Below the pieces are notes generated by a model that was not told where the DNA came from, ran no database searches, and saw only the letters and a list, made by a program, of their open reading frames with translations. The position numbers were made by a program, and so were the translations under genes. Below, in pieces: positions 42,329-51,133 of a stretch of DNA of 64,000 bases. Within the stretch, counting starts at the first letter, position 1. Every line of letters starts with the position of its first letter. Source of the stretch: Paenibacillus herberti (GTDB taxonomy: Bacteria > Bacillota > Bacilli > Paenibacillales > Paenibacillaceae); contig NZ_NMUQ01000004.1 of assembly GCF_002233675.1 (NCBI RefSeq), positions 1 to 64,000 on the forward strand, read 5' to 3'.

Positions 42329-44191
42329 GTGAAATTTTATTGGATTCGACGCAGCATTCGAACGAAGCTGGCCGTGTTTCTCCTTATGGCTATAGGCATT
42401 CCGATGCTGCTATCCATTATTATAACCAATACGCGCACAGCAGCTTTTGTCGAAGAGGATAACATCCAGCAGAACTCCAGCCTGCTGTATCAGGGTAAGA
42501 CTAACCTGGAGAACTATTTCCAGTCGTTCTTCCAGACCTCGCTTGCGCCTTATTCGGATACAACTTTATATCGCACCCTTGAAATGGGGCGCAGCGACTA
42601 CCTGACAGATAACCAAATCTTTGTCAGCCTTCAGATTATGGCCACCTCCGTCAAGGAAATTTATCAGGTTTATTTGCATTCTCCTGGCGCCGAGCGTGGT
42701 TACTTATATTCCAGAGGTCAGTACAAGCGGATGGATCAAATTGTGAGTACTCCAGGTACGACATTGCCAGAAGGGGTTGGCTACAGCATCCGGCCGCTGC
42801 ATATGAGCAGCAATTACAATATGACTGTCGCCCCTCCCTTTCTTGCCAGACCAGTCATTACGGTCATTCGGCCCATACTGCGGATTCCGAGCGACCAGCA
42901 GATCGGCACGCTTGCCATCGACATTACCCCGGAGGTCATCAACACGATTTGCAGCCAGCTGTATCAGCAGGAACAAGGCGAAGAGGTTTATCTGCTGGCA
43001 CCAGATGGGACAATTATTTACGGCCCGGATCCAAACCGGCGTGGACTTAAGCTGGACACGGAGTGGGGTGAGGAGTTGCTTGCCGAGTCTGCAAAAGCAA
43101 CGGCCCTGAGCAGCAACGGCAGCTATTCTGGAGCAACAAGGTTGCAGAACTCCCCCGATCAAGGCGTTTTTGTTTATGAAAAAATATCAGCTGGCAATCA
43201 GATGTGGACGTTGGTCAAACGAATTCCAGATTCAGTGCTCCTACGTGCTACAAATGGGGTCACCCAAGTGAATACGGCCGTTTTGGTGGGCTCCATGTTA
43301 CTAATCGTGCTCGCCATATTATTCATCTCCTTCTGGATTACCCGGCCGATCAAGCAGCTAACCGGTTATGTCAGTCAAATTCAATCCGGTCAGTTGGATA
43401 CCGATATTCATCTGAATCAAACGGATGAAATTGGTCAGCTGGCGCGCCGGTTCCGAATGATGATGGAGACGATTAACAATTTGGTGCTTCGGGAATACAA
43501 GCTGGAACTCGCTAACAAAACGAATCAATTGAAGGCGCTGCAGGCGCAGGTCCATCCCCATTTCTTGTACAATGCTTTACAATCGATCGGCACGACCGCG
43601 CTGAAGCGAGGCGTTCCCGATTTGTACAAGCTCATTATGCAACTAGGCAAAATGATGCGTTATTCGATGAATACAGCCGAGGAATTTGTCGTTATTTCCC
43701 AGGAAATTGATCATACTCGCTCCTATTTGGAGCTACAGCGTCATCGCTTTGACGATAAGCTGACATACGAGATTTCACTGGAACCAGGTTCAGGCAGCAT
43801 TCTGATACCGCGGATGGTCATCCAGCCCATTGTGGAAAATGTATTCAAGCACGCCTTTGATCCTGCAGGCGGCGAGGTGCATGTGACGATTAACTGCTTC
43901 CAGACAGATGGCTGGATTCATATTGAGATTGCTGACAATGGTCCGGGATTGCGGCCCGACAAGCTTGACGCTTTGCAAAAAAGCTTGATGCAAGCCGATG
44001 AAGGAAGCCTCGATATTGGAGATCATATCGGACTGGCCAACGTTTCAGCACGCCTCAAGCTGCATTGTGGGGATACTTCAAGCATCCAGCTTGAATCTGG
44101 GCTGGAGCCGCTTGGCGGACTATCCGTTACCCTCCTTATTCCTTCATCCGATAAAGCTGAAACACCTAAGACAGGAGAGACAGAACTATGA
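42329..44191 (+). CDS. YesM-type sensor histidine kinase
   Basis: A 620-residue membrane kinase. It has a first membrane segment (about 14-34), an extracellular sensor of the dCache type (about 35-305), a second membrane segment (about 310-332) and HAMP. The His-kinase block HPHFLYN follows (phosphorylated His near residue 411), then an ATPase domain ('DNGPGLRPDKL'). YesM-type kinases sense sugars, often through the transporter's binding protein. The start is GTG at 42329 with AAAGGAGA upstream. It overlaps the response-regulator gene by four bases (ATGA) and is divergent from the permeases. Confidence 0.92.
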   Translation: MKFYWIRRSIRTKLAVFLLMAIGIPMLLSIIITNTRTAAFVEEDNIQQNSSLLYQGKTNLENYFQSFFQTSLAPYSDTTLYRTLEMGRSDYLTDNQIFVSLQIMATSVKEIYQVYLHSPGAERGYLYSRGQYKRMDQIVSTPGTTLPEGVGYSIRPLHMSSNYNMTVAPPFLARPVITVIRPILRIPSDQQIGTLAIDITPEVINTICSQLYQQEQGEEVYLLAPDGTIIYGPDPNRRGLKLDTEWGEELLAESAKATALSSNGSYSGATRLQNSPDQGVFVYEKISAGNQMWTLVKRIPDSVLLRATNGVTQVNTAVLVGSMLLIVLAILFISFWITRPIKQLTGYVSQIQSGQLDTDIHLNQTDEIGQLARRFRMMMETINNLVLREYKLELANKTNQLKALQAQVHPHFLYNALQSIGTTALKRGVPDLYKLIMQLGKMMRYSMNTAEEFVVISQEIDHTRSYLELQRHRFDDKLTYEISLEPGSGSILIPRMVIQPIVENVFKHAFDPAGGEVHVTINCFQTDGWIHIEIADNGPGLRPDKLDALQKSLMQADEGSLDIGDHIGLANVSARLKLHCGDTSSIQLESGLEPLGGLSVTLLIPSSDKAETPKTGETEL

Positions 44192-45792
44192 ATGTGCTAA
44201 TTGTTGATGACGAGAGCCATGCCCGGGAAGCGGTCAAGTTGCTTGTAGATTGGGAAGCTCTCGGCTTCACAAAAATTATAGAAGCGGATAATGGCGAGTC
44301 AGCCAAGCTGCTCGTAGATGAATTTGTTCCTGTTTTGATTTTGACAGATATTCATATGCCGATAACAAATGGAATTCGTTTCATGGAATGGGTCAGCACA
44401 CATCATCCGCAGAGCAAAATCATAGCCATCAGCGGGTACAATGACTTTGATTATGTGCGCAAAACGATGAAGTTTGGTGGTAGAGACTATATTCTAAAGC
44501 CAATTGATCCCGACCAGCTGAATGAAGCCGTGCAGCGCGCCCTTGAGGAATGGAGGCTGGAAACCCAGGAGAAACAGCGCCAAGTCGAAAGTGGAATCGC
44601 CTTGAACCAGTACAAGCCGGTTTATTGGAGCCATCTGTTCGGTAAGCTGGCGGCTGGCGCTCAAGAAGCGGAAGCTGCGGCTGCGCAGCTGCGCGCCGAG
44701 TTCTCAGGATTCCCCACCCATTCGTTCATGCAGGCCGTATCGTTCAGCCTATTCCCGGTTCCCGATAAGCTGCTCCGTCGCTTCCGTGGAGATCGTGAGC
44801 TGCTGGAATTCGCCATGATCAATGTGCTCAACGATCTGCTGCGCGGGGAATGGAAATGCGGATATGCCTTCCGTATTGCGGATGCTTCGGATGAGATCGT
44901 TGCCCTAATCTGGAGCGGCCACGAGCGGCTCAAGGATCGCGTCCTTCAGCTCATTGAAGCCGTTTCATTAACATTGAAGGCCGAGCTGCATGCTGGAGTC
45001 GGCAAGCTGGTCCCAGACGCCGAAAGAGCTTGGGAGTCTGTGAAGGAAGCAAGGATTTCGCTTCTACAGCGGAATTTGCTGCAACCGCAGGAACGCATCC
45101 ATTATGCCGAGCGGCAGCCGACAAGCGGCGCCTCCGTACATTTGTCCGTGATCGAGGATGCGCTACGCTTGTCGATTCAGGTCCGTAACTCGGCAGAAGC
45201 TACAGCAGCCTTGAAGGACTGGTTCGAAAAGCTGCGGAGCATCGGAATCGTCTCCCCTGCCTCGACTCAGCTGTGGGACCGCCAATTGGAGCTTATGCGT
45301 ACTCGCATCACCCAGGAGTTCAACCCGGACCCTGCTGCGAATCCACTTCCTCTTGGTGGGCCTCTGCCGCTTGTTTTCAGTGAAGAGGGCAAGCTCATGC
45401 TTGATGAGACCGAGAAAGAATGGCGGCTGCAACTGCTCGACTGGCTGGAAACGATCCTTCGCCGCATCCGCCAGGAGCGCAGCATTATTTCAGAGATGAC
45501 CTCGTATATCGGCTCCCATCTTGAGGAAGACTTAACGTTGCAGACGCTTGCTTCCCGCTTTTTCCTTAGCCGGGAGCATGTCAGCCGACGTTTCAAACAG
45601 GAAACCGGACAGACGCTCAGCGAGTATGTCGAGATTTTGCGCATGGACAAAGCCCGCAAGCTGCTCTCCTCCTCCGGTCTTCGAGTCACCGAGATTGCAG
45701 CACAGGTCGGATATATGGACGAAAAGTACTTCAGCAAGGTTTTCAAAAAACATACCGGCAGCTCGCCAGGACAGTTCCGCCAGCAGGGCTGA
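44188..45792 (+). CDS. YesN-type AraC-family response regulator
   Basis: A 534-residue regulator. A receiver domain (1-120; 'LIVDDE' acid pocket and the phospho-acceptor in 'LILTDIHMP') is followed by a long middle domain. A C-terminal AraC-type pair of helix-turn-helices ('LASRFFLSREHVSRRFKQET' and 'TEIAAQVGYMDEKYFSKVFK', from about 440) ends the protein. It is the partner of the overlapping kinase gene and probably activates the adjacent transporter and the duplicate binding protein. The AAAATATTGAT element is a candidate binding site. Confidence 0.92.
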   Translation: MNVLIVDDESHAREAVKLLVDWEALGFTKIIEADNGESAKLLVDEFVPVLILTDIHMPITNGIRFMEWVSTHHPQSKIIAISGYNDFDYVRKTMKFGGRDYILKPIDPDQLNEAVQRALEEWRLETQEKQRQVESGIALNQYKPVYWSHLFGKLAAGAQEAEAAAAQLRAEFSGFPTHSFMQAVSFSLFPVPDKLLRRFRGDRELLEFAMINVLNDLLRGEWKCGYAFRIADASDEIVALIWSGHERLKDRVLQLIEAVSLTLKAELHAGVGKLVPDAERAWESVKEARISLLQRNLLQPQERIHYAERQPTSGASVHLSVIEDALRLSIQVRNSAEATAALKDWFEKLRSIGIVSPASTQLWDRQLELMRTRITQEFNPDPAANPLPLGGPLPLVFSEEGKLMLDETEKEWRLQLLDWLETILRRIRQERSIISEMTSYIGSHLEEDLTLQTLASRFFLSREHVSRRFKQETGQTLSEYVEILRMDKARKLLSSSGLRVTEIAAQVGYMDEKYFSKVFKKHTGSSPGQFRQQG

Positions 45793-45874
45793 CACAGGTT
45801 GTTCACAAATTGAATCGTTTTCTTTTTTTATCCATTTGGGTATAATTAAATCAATTCGTCCGGAGGTGCTACAT

Positions 45875-45973
45875 ATGTCCGTACAGTTCATCGTCGTCAC
45901 GCTTGTGTCGCTGCTGTTCTTGACCGCAATGCTTACAGCGGCCTACAACGACGACAAGACCAAAGGTCTGTAA
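45875..45973 (+). CDS. 32-residue single-span membrane peptide
   Basis: MSVQ... to ...KTKGL, with a hydrophobic segment from about residue 5 to 24 and a charged tail (NDDKTK). CGGAGGTG lies before the ATG and TATAAT is 29 bases upstream. The shape is typical of small membrane peptides, but I do not recognise the family. It stands between the response regulator and a terminator. Confidence 0.5.
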   Translation: MSVQFIVVTLVSLLFLTAMLTAAYNDDKTKGL

Positions 45974-46064
45974 AACGCTATCAGGTTTACGCAAGTACGA
46001 GTAATACGGCCTCCATCGTCCCTTGGGCGGTGTCCGTATGCGAAGGATTCTAGAGAAATAGAAC

Positions 46065-46104
46065 AAAGGCCATGCTTCCCGATCGCTCGGGAGGCATGGC
46101 CTTT
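46065..46104 (+). terminator. terminator after the small membrane peptide
   Basis: AAAGGCCATGC...CCC pairs with GGG...GCATGGCCTTT (one bulge) and is followed by TTTT. It may also serve the converging AbrB-like gene. Confidence 0.8.
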
Positions 46105-46193
46105 TCGTTGTTCATTCTAGAGTTCGGAAAAGCTCTCGCATTAAACTCGTGTTGAGCTTTATCCAGAACTACTACCTTCCGTTCATGCAGCTA

Positions 46194-46442
46194 TTAACGA
46201 CGAAGCTGCGACATTCCCGTCATGCATTCCGCACAGAGATGGCGTTCCTTGAAATCCCGTACCTCTTCCATCGATCCGCAAAAGACGCAGCGCGGGCGGT
46301 AACGCTCCAAAATAATATGCTCGCCCTGTACAAGGATCTCAACAGGATCCCCTTCATTCATCTGATAACGCTTGCGCAACGATTTAGGTAGCACGATGCG
46401 TCCAAGCTGATCAACCTTCCGTACGACTCCAGCCGGTTTCAT
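46194..46442 (-). CDS. AbrB-family regulator with C-terminal CxxC pairs
   Basis: An 82-residue transition-state-type regulator. The N-terminal swapped-hairpin DNA-binding domain ('GVVRKVDQLGRIVLPKSLRK', residues 5-24, on to about 50) is AbrB-like. The C-terminus differs from Bacillus AbrB: CVFC and CAEC pairs (about residues 53-75) suggest a small zinc ribbon for dimerisation. Targets are unknown. AAGGAGAG lies ten bases before the ATG. Confidence 0.8.
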   Translation of the reverse strand: MKPAGVVRKVDQLGRIVLPKSLRKRYQMNEGDPVEILVQGEHIILERYRPRCVFCGSMEEVRDFKERHLCAECMTGMSQLRR

Positions 46443-46546
46443 GGTTGTATTTCTCTCCTTATGTCTGAAAATCTAGTCACAACCAACCCTCGGCGGACAT
46501 AATTGTCACAGGGTTAATGGATGTTTATTCTAGTGATGTTCGCTTT

Positions 46547-46573
46547 CCGAATGAGGATTCCTTCCCCATTCGG
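46547..46573 (-). terminator. hairpin after trmL
   Basis: CCGAATG pairs with CATTCGG about 70 bases after the trmL stop, with no clear T-run on the minus strand. Confidence 0.35.
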
Positions 46574-46641
46574 GATTTTCTTAGAATAGTCCAAGTTTAC
46601 TTCAATAACATGGGGCAATCTTCCTAAATTGAAAAAAAAGG

Positions 46642-47106
46642 TCATTCCAAACCGGAAAAACCATTTTGCCTCAACGCTTCAAACAGAATCACCGCAACCG
46701 AATTGGATAAATTCATCGAGCGGACATCGCCGGTCATTGGCAAACGGATAGCCGAAGAAAGATTGGCTTCTATTAGCTCAGGCGGCAGTCCTTTCGTTTC
46801 TTTACCGAACACAAGCAGATCTCCATCGCGATAAGCGACCGAGTCGTAGCGGTTATGGGCTTTGGTGCTTGCGAAGAAAAATCGTCCCTGCGGGAAGTTA
46901 TCTCTGACTTCCTGGAAGGAGTCATAATAATGAACTTTAACGGCATGCCAGTAATCTAGCCCAGCACGCTTTAAGGTTCGGTCATCTGTGTTAAAGCCGA
47001 GCGGTCTAACTAGATGCAAATGAGCACCTGTAGCCGCACAAGTACGAGCAATATTGCCCGTGTTCGCGGGTATTTCAGGCTCGACAAGCACAATGTGAAA
47101 CGCCAT
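46642..47106 (-). CDS. trmL: tRNA (cytidine/uridine-34-2'-O)-methyltransferase
   Basis: A 154-residue SPOUT-class methyltransferase, the short single-domain TrmL/CspR/YibK form. It methylates the wobble nucleotide of leucine tRNAs using S-adenosylmethionine. The SPOUT motifs 'EIPANTGNIARTCAA' (motif 1), 'LVFGKETKGLP' (motif 2) and 'IRLPMTGDVRSMNLSNSVAV' (motif 3, the knotted SAM site) are all present. AAGGCAGG precedes the ATG. It is divergent from an orphan response regulator. Confidence 0.92.
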   Translation of the reverse strand: MAFHIVLVEPEIPANTGNIARTCAATGAHLHLVRPLGFNTDDRTLKRAGLDYWHAVKVHYYDSFQEVRDNFPQGRFFFASTKAHNRYDSVAYRDGDLLVFGKETKGLPPELIEANLSSAIRLPMTGDVRSMNLSNSVAVILFEALRQNGFSGLE

Positions 47107-47221
47107 GAATTATTTCCTGCCTTTCTTCATTACTTTACATTCCTTTTACGCAAAATTAATTCCGTTCGTATGGTAGCGCGATATACTTTCATCAAGACGC
47201 GGGAAAAGGAGACCGAATAGC

Positions 47222-47944
47222 ATGACGAAAAAAAAAGTTCTCATCGTTGACGACGAGCCTTCAATCTCAATGCTTCTCGAATTCAACCTAAACCTTGCCG
47301 GTTACGAGGTCCGCACCGTGCATGACGGCATGGCCGTTTTTGATATACTGAAGCCATTCCGCCCGGACTTGATCGTGCTTGATTTGATGCTGCCCAAAAT
47401 GGACGGAATTGAAGTCTGCCGCGAGTTACGCCGCAGAGGCAATGTCGTTCCCATCGTCATGCTCACCGCCATGCAAGATGTGACAGACCGCATCGCTGGC
47501 CTGGACAATGGCGCCGATGACTACATGACCAAGCCCTTCAGCCCGCAAGAGCTGATCTCCCGAATCTCCGCTATTTTCCGGCGGATACAAGACTATCCCG
47601 GTGTAATTGATGAAGCCCGTTATGACTTCGGCCCTTTGCAGGTCGATCTTGGCACTCGGGAGGTTCATCAGCATGGAGAGCTTGTCGAGCTTACCCCGAA
47701 GGAGTTCGAACTGCTTGTGTTCCTTTGCCGCCACCGTGGAAAAGTGCTGAGCCGCCAGCAATTACTGCAAGGAGTATGGGATTATCATTTCCTTGGCGAC
47801 ACTCGTATTGTCGATGTGCATATCAGCCATCTTCGGGATAAAATCGAGCGCAGCGCCCGTTCCCCCGAATACATTATGACGGTCCGCAACGTCGGATACA
47901 AGCTCACAGGTCCCAATTCGAAGGATCAGACCGCATTAGCCTAA
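47222..47944 (+). CDS. OmpR-family response regulator (no adjacent kinase)
   Basis: A 240-residue regulator. It has a receiver domain (acid pocket 'VDDEP', phospho-acceptor in 'LIVLDLMLPK', near residue 54, and Lys in 'MTKPFSP') and a C-terminal winged helix ('LTPKEFELLVFLCRHRGKVL' to the end). It resembles PhoP/YycF-type regulators, but no kinase adjoins it. A terminator follows and serC converges. AAAGGAGA precedes the ATG. Confidence 0.9.
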   Translation: MTKKKVLIVDDEPSISMLLEFNLNLAGYEVRTVHDGMAVFDILKPFRPDLIVLDLMLPKMDGIEVCRELRRRGNVVPIVMLTAMQDVTDRIAGLDNGADDYMTKPFSPQELISRISAIFRRIQDYPGVIDEARYDFGPLQVDLGTREVHQHGELVELTPKEFELLVFLCRHRGKVLSRQQLLQGVWDYHFLGDTRIVDVHISHLRDKIERSARSPEYIMTVRNVGYKLTGPNSKDQTALA

Positions 47945-47958
47945 CAGCAGCCCATTGC

Positions 47959-48009
47959 AGCAGCAACGCCCTTGCCGGGATTATAATCCCCGGCAAGGGC
48001 GTTGCTGCT
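47959..48009. terminator. shared terminator between the orphan regulator and serC
   Basis: A perfect 21-bp inverted repeat (AGCAGCAACGCC.../...GGCGTTGCTGCT) lies between the two converging genes. Confidence 0.8.
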
Positions 48010-48027
48010 TGTTGATGAAGCTCCTAT

Positions 48028-49116
48028 TCAGCCGTGCGTACGTTGGAATTCCTTCATAAAGTCGGCAAGAGCTTGGCAGCTTTCAAGCGGCACAGCGTTG
48101 TAGGTGGAAGCACGCAGTCCGCCCACATCGCGATGGCCTTTCAGGCCGACAAAACCATGCTCCTCCGTCCCCTTAATGAATAGCTTCTCAAGCTCCTCGG
48201 ACTGGAGGCGGAACGTAATGTTCATCAGCGAGCGGCTCTCAGCCTCGGCAACACCGCTATAGAAACCACCGCTTTCATCGATCGCGCCGTAGATCAAGCC
48301 CGTTTTCGCGCGGTTAAGCTGCTCAACTGCGGCTAGACCACCTTTGCCTTTGATCCACTTCAGCACAAGTCCTACCATATATACCGCGAAGGATGGCGGT
48401 GTATTGTAGAGAGACTTGGACTTGGCATGGGTATCATAGCGCAGCATGGTCGGAACGCCTGCTTGACTCGAATTGATCAAATCATTGCGAGCAATGACGA
48501 TCGTCGCTCCAGAAGGTCCGAGATTCTTTTGGGCGCCGGCGTAAATCATTCCGAATTGACTTACGTTGAGTGGGCGAGACATGATGTCGCTGGACATGTC
48601 GGCGATAAGCGGCACATTGCCGGTATCCGGGAAAGCTGCCAACTGTGTTCCCTCGATCGTTTCGTTGGAAGTGAGATGCAAGTACGCCGTATCTTCCGGC
48701 AAATCAAGTTGGGACAAATTCGGCATAGCCGTGAAACGGGATTCCTCTGCTGATGCCACAACGCGAGTTTCCCCAATCAGCTTCGCTTCCTTGATTGCTT
48801 TTTTAGCCCAGCTGCCGCTGTTGACATAAGCTGCCGTCTTTCCAGCAGACAGCAGATTCATCGGCACCATCGCGAACTGGGTGCTCGCGCCGCCTTGCAG
48901 CAGCATGATACTGTAATCATCCGGTACTTGAAGCAGCTCGCGTGCCAGTTGCTCGGCTTCGTCATTCACGCCCTCGAACAGCTTGCTGCGATGGGACATC
49001 TCCATAATGGACATGCCTGCACCCTTGTAGTCGACAAACTCCTTCTCGGCCTGCTGCAGCACCTCCAGCGGCAAAGCTGCCGGTCCGGCATTGAAATTGT
49101 ACGCTCTCTTCGTCAC
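48028..49116 (-). CDS. serC: phosphoserine aminotransferase
   Basis: A 362-residue fold-type I PLP enzyme that converts 3-phosphohydroxypyruvate and glutamate to O-phosphoserine in serine synthesis. 'YNFNAGPAALPLEVL' opens the protein, as in all SerC proteins. The PLP lysine lies in 'GMIYAGAQKNLGPSGAT', and 'GLKGHRDVGGLRASTYNA' is the C-terminal substrate loop. The start is GTG with GGGGTG seven bases upstream. O-phosphoserine is also the SbnA substrate, though the genes are far apart. Confidence 0.95.
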   Translation of the reverse strand: MTKRAYNFNAGPAALPLEVLQQAEKEFVDYKGAGMSIMEMSHRSKLFEGVNDEAEQLARELLQVPDDYSIMLLQGGASTQFAMVPMNLLSAGKTAAYVNSGSWAKKAIKEAKLIGETRVVASAEESRFTAMPNLSQLDLPEDTAYLHLTSNETIEGTQLAAFPDTGNVPLIADMSSDIMSRPLNVSQFGMIYAGAQKNLGPSGATIVIARNDLINSSQAGVPTMLRYDTHAKSKSLYNTPPSFAVYMVGLVLKWIKGKGGLAAVEQLNRAKTGLIYGAIDESGGFYSGVAEAESRSLMNITFRLQSEELEKLFIKGTEEHGFVGLKGHRDVGGLRASTYNAVPLESCQALADFMKEFQRTHG

Positions 49117-49172
49117 GATCTAGCACCCCAGTCTCTGTCGCTTGAACGATACGCTCCAGTAAAGTTATGAGT

Positions 49173-49201
49173 ATCTTACCAAGTTTGCTCCATTCCATCA
49201 A
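49173..49201 (-). promoter_or_regulatory. sigma-A promoter of serC
   Basis: On the minus strand TTGATG and TAAGAT are 17 bases apart, giving a leader of about 50 bases. Confidence 0.6.
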
Positions 49202-49320
49202 GTGACAATTACACGAATACTTATCTTATTTTAAATAAAATTATTCGGATTTAGACGATTTATCCGGCTATTCAATACCGAATTCAAGCCATTATGTTCT
49301 CTCTGGGCATACGATACAAA

Positions 49321-49347
49321 ACAAGGCTCCCTGAATGGGAGCCTTGT
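49321..49347 (-). terminator. terminator of glnA
   Basis: ACAAGGCTCCC pairs perfectly with GGGAGCCTTGT, 28 bases after the stop codon; TTTTG follows on the minus strand. Confidence 0.75.
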
Positions 49348-49374
49348 GGTAAAAAGGGATGAGTGCAGGTATGA

Positions 49375-50799
49375 TTAGCAGTCGAAGTAAAGGCTGTACT
49401 CATGTGGATGTACACGGATAGCAACGGCTTTAGCTTCTGTGCGCTTGAATGCAACGTAGTTATCGATGAAGTCTTGGCTGAATACGCCGCTTTCGGTAAG
49501 GAATTCGGAGTCTGCTTCCAGAGCATCGAGAGCTTCGTCAAGCGTTCCAGGAACGCTGCGGATTTCTTGCTTCTCTGCATCGGACAGCTCGTAGATGTTT
49601 TTGTCATACGGGCCATAACCGAGAGCTGTAGGATCGATTTTGCGTTGGATGCCATCAAGGCCAGCCAGCAGCATTGCTGCGAACGATAGGTAAGGGTTAG
49701 CCGTGGAGTCCGGAGTCCGGAACTCGATGCGGCAGCCTTTTGGCGTAACCGCTGCAACTGGAATCCGAACTGCTGCGGAACGGTTGCCTTTGGAGAACAC
49801 CAGGTTAACTGGAGCTTCGTAGCCAGGAACCAGACGTTTGAACGAGTTCGTACTCGGGTTAGTCAGTGCGATCAGCGCCGGAGCGTGATGCAAGATTCCG
49901 CCGATGTAATGCAGAGCCATTTGGCTCAGGTTAGCGTAGCCGTCTTTTTCGAAGAAGAGCGGGCTGTCGCCGTTGAAAATGGATTGATGAACGTGCATGC
50001 CGCTGCCATTGTCACCGAAAAGCGGTTTTGGCATGAATGTAGCTACTTTGCCGTACTGGCGAGCTGTGTTATGCACGATATATTTGTAAAGCATCAAGTT
50101 ATCAGCTGTTTTGGTCAGCGTGTCGAAACGGAAGTTGATTTCCGCTTGTCCAGCCGTCGCCACTTCGTGGTGATGACGCTCGATACGCAGGCCTGCTTCT
50201 TGCATCAGGCGGCACATTTCACTGCGGATATCTTGTTGGGAGTCAACTGGAGCAACCGGCACATAACCGCCTTTAACGCCAATCTTGAAACCGAGGTTGC
50301 CGCCCTCTTCCTTGCGGCCCGTGTTCCAAGCTGCTTCTTCGGAATCAACCGAGAAGAAGGAGGTATTCATGGAGCTTTCATAACGCACGTCGTCAAAGAT
50401 GAAGAATTCGGACTCAGGTGCGAAGAATGCTGTCGTGCCAACGCCGGAGGTTTGAAGGTATTCTTCCGCCTTCTGGGCGATGCTGCGCGGATCGCGATCA
50501 TAGCGTTCGCCGTCAGGCGTATGAATGTTGCACATGATGTTCAAAGTCGGGTGGTCGGTGAAAGGATCTACGAATACCGACTCCGTATCGGGCATCATGA
50601 CCATGTCGGATTCTTCGATGCCACGGAAACCATGAATCGAGGAGCCGTCGAAAGCGACACCGTTTACGAACGTCTCACCATCCACTTCCGTCGCAGGAAG
50701 GGTGATGTGATGAGCACGACCGGCAAGATCCACAAAACGGAAATCGACAAACTGGATGTTATTTTCTTTGATTTTGTCCAATACACCTTGAACTGACAT
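49375..50799 (-). CDS. glnA: glutamine synthetase, type I-beta-like
   Basis: A 474-residue glutamine synthetase that makes glutamine from glutamate, ammonia and ATP. The start 'VQGVLDKIKENNIQFVDFRF', 'VAFDGSSIHGF' and 'NGSGMHVHQSI' are GS signatures. The length and the E. coli-like ends resemble the I-beta group, not the 444-residue I-alpha GlnA of Bacillus. The tail contains 'KNIYELSDAEK', matching the adenylylation loop with its tyrosine. No glnR or glnE adjoins it. MSVQ at 50799 is the true start; the 15-codon extension is rejected. A perfect GlnR/TnrA box lies 136 bases upstream, so it is probably nitrogen-regulated. Confidence 0.93.
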   Translation of the reverse strand: MSVQGVLDKIKENNIQFVDFRFVDLAGRAHHITLPATEVDGETFVNGVAFDGSSIHGFRGIEESDMVMMPDTESVFVDPFTDHPTLNIMCNIHTPDGERYDRDPRSIAQKAEEYLQTSGVGTTAFFAPESEFFIFDDVRYESSMNTSFFSVDSEEAAWNTGRKEEGGNLGFKIGVKGGYVPVAPVDSQQDIRSEMCRLMQEAGLRIERHHHEVATAGQAEINFRFDTLTKTADNLMLYKYIVHNTARQYGKVATFMPKPLFGDNGSGMHVHQSIFNGDSPLFFEKDGYANLSQMALHYIGGILHHAPALIALTNPSTNSFKRLVPGYEAPVNLVFSKGNRSAAVRIPVAAVTPKGCRIEFRTPDSTANPYLSFAAMLLAGLDGIQRKIDPTALGYGPYDKNIYELSDAEKQEIRSVPGTLDEALDALEADSEFLTESGVFSQDFIDNYVAFKRTEAKAVAIRVHPHEYSLYFDC

Positions 50800-50934
50800 C
50801 TGAAATTTCCTCCATTTCCGAACGTTAGCATTGATTGAGACCAAAATTGTTCAACTTTGACCCTGAACCTTGAAGTAATTATAAAACTCCGACATGACAC
50901 CGTCAATAGCTATGTCAGGTATTTTTGAAACAAG

Positions 50935-50951
50935 TGTAAGCATTACTCACA
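50935..50951. promoter_or_regulatory. GlnR/TnrA box upstream of glnA
   Basis: TGTAAGCATTACTCACA fits TGTNA-N7-TNACA without mismatch. It lies 136 bases upstream of the glnA start, in the position expected for nitrogen control. Confidence 0.75.
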
Positions 50952-50996
50952 AGATTTATATAATATACATCTTTGAATGCCGCTTTAAACACAAAA

Positions 50997-51032
50997 ATCC
51001 GTAAATCCTTGATTAAAAAAGGATTTACGGAT
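50997..51032 (-). terminator. terminator of the DAHP synthase gene
   Basis: ATCCGTAAATCCTT pairs perfectly with AAGGATTTACGGAT, followed on the minus strand by TTTTTG. It lies about 100 bases beyond the stop codon. Confidence 0.85.
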
Positions 51033-51133
51033 GTTTTACGAACGTTTGTATGAGTTAGCTTATACTGTCGATATACGAAAGCTTACATAATTATACGAAA
51101 GCGTTTACTTTCTCTCTCCTGAATTAATGCCTT

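Noticed and set aside
49885-50796. Plus-strand frame of 303 codons opposite glnA
   Set aside because: It is antisense to strongly conserved glutamine synthetase sequence, with no ribosome binding site or recognisable domains.
51096-51109. cre-like sequence (CGAAAGCGTTTACT) 24 bases after the DAHP synthase stop
   Set aside because: It matches the consensus with one mismatch but lies downstream of one gene and upstream of that gene's terminator, about 300 bases from the glnA start. A regulatory role is not supported.
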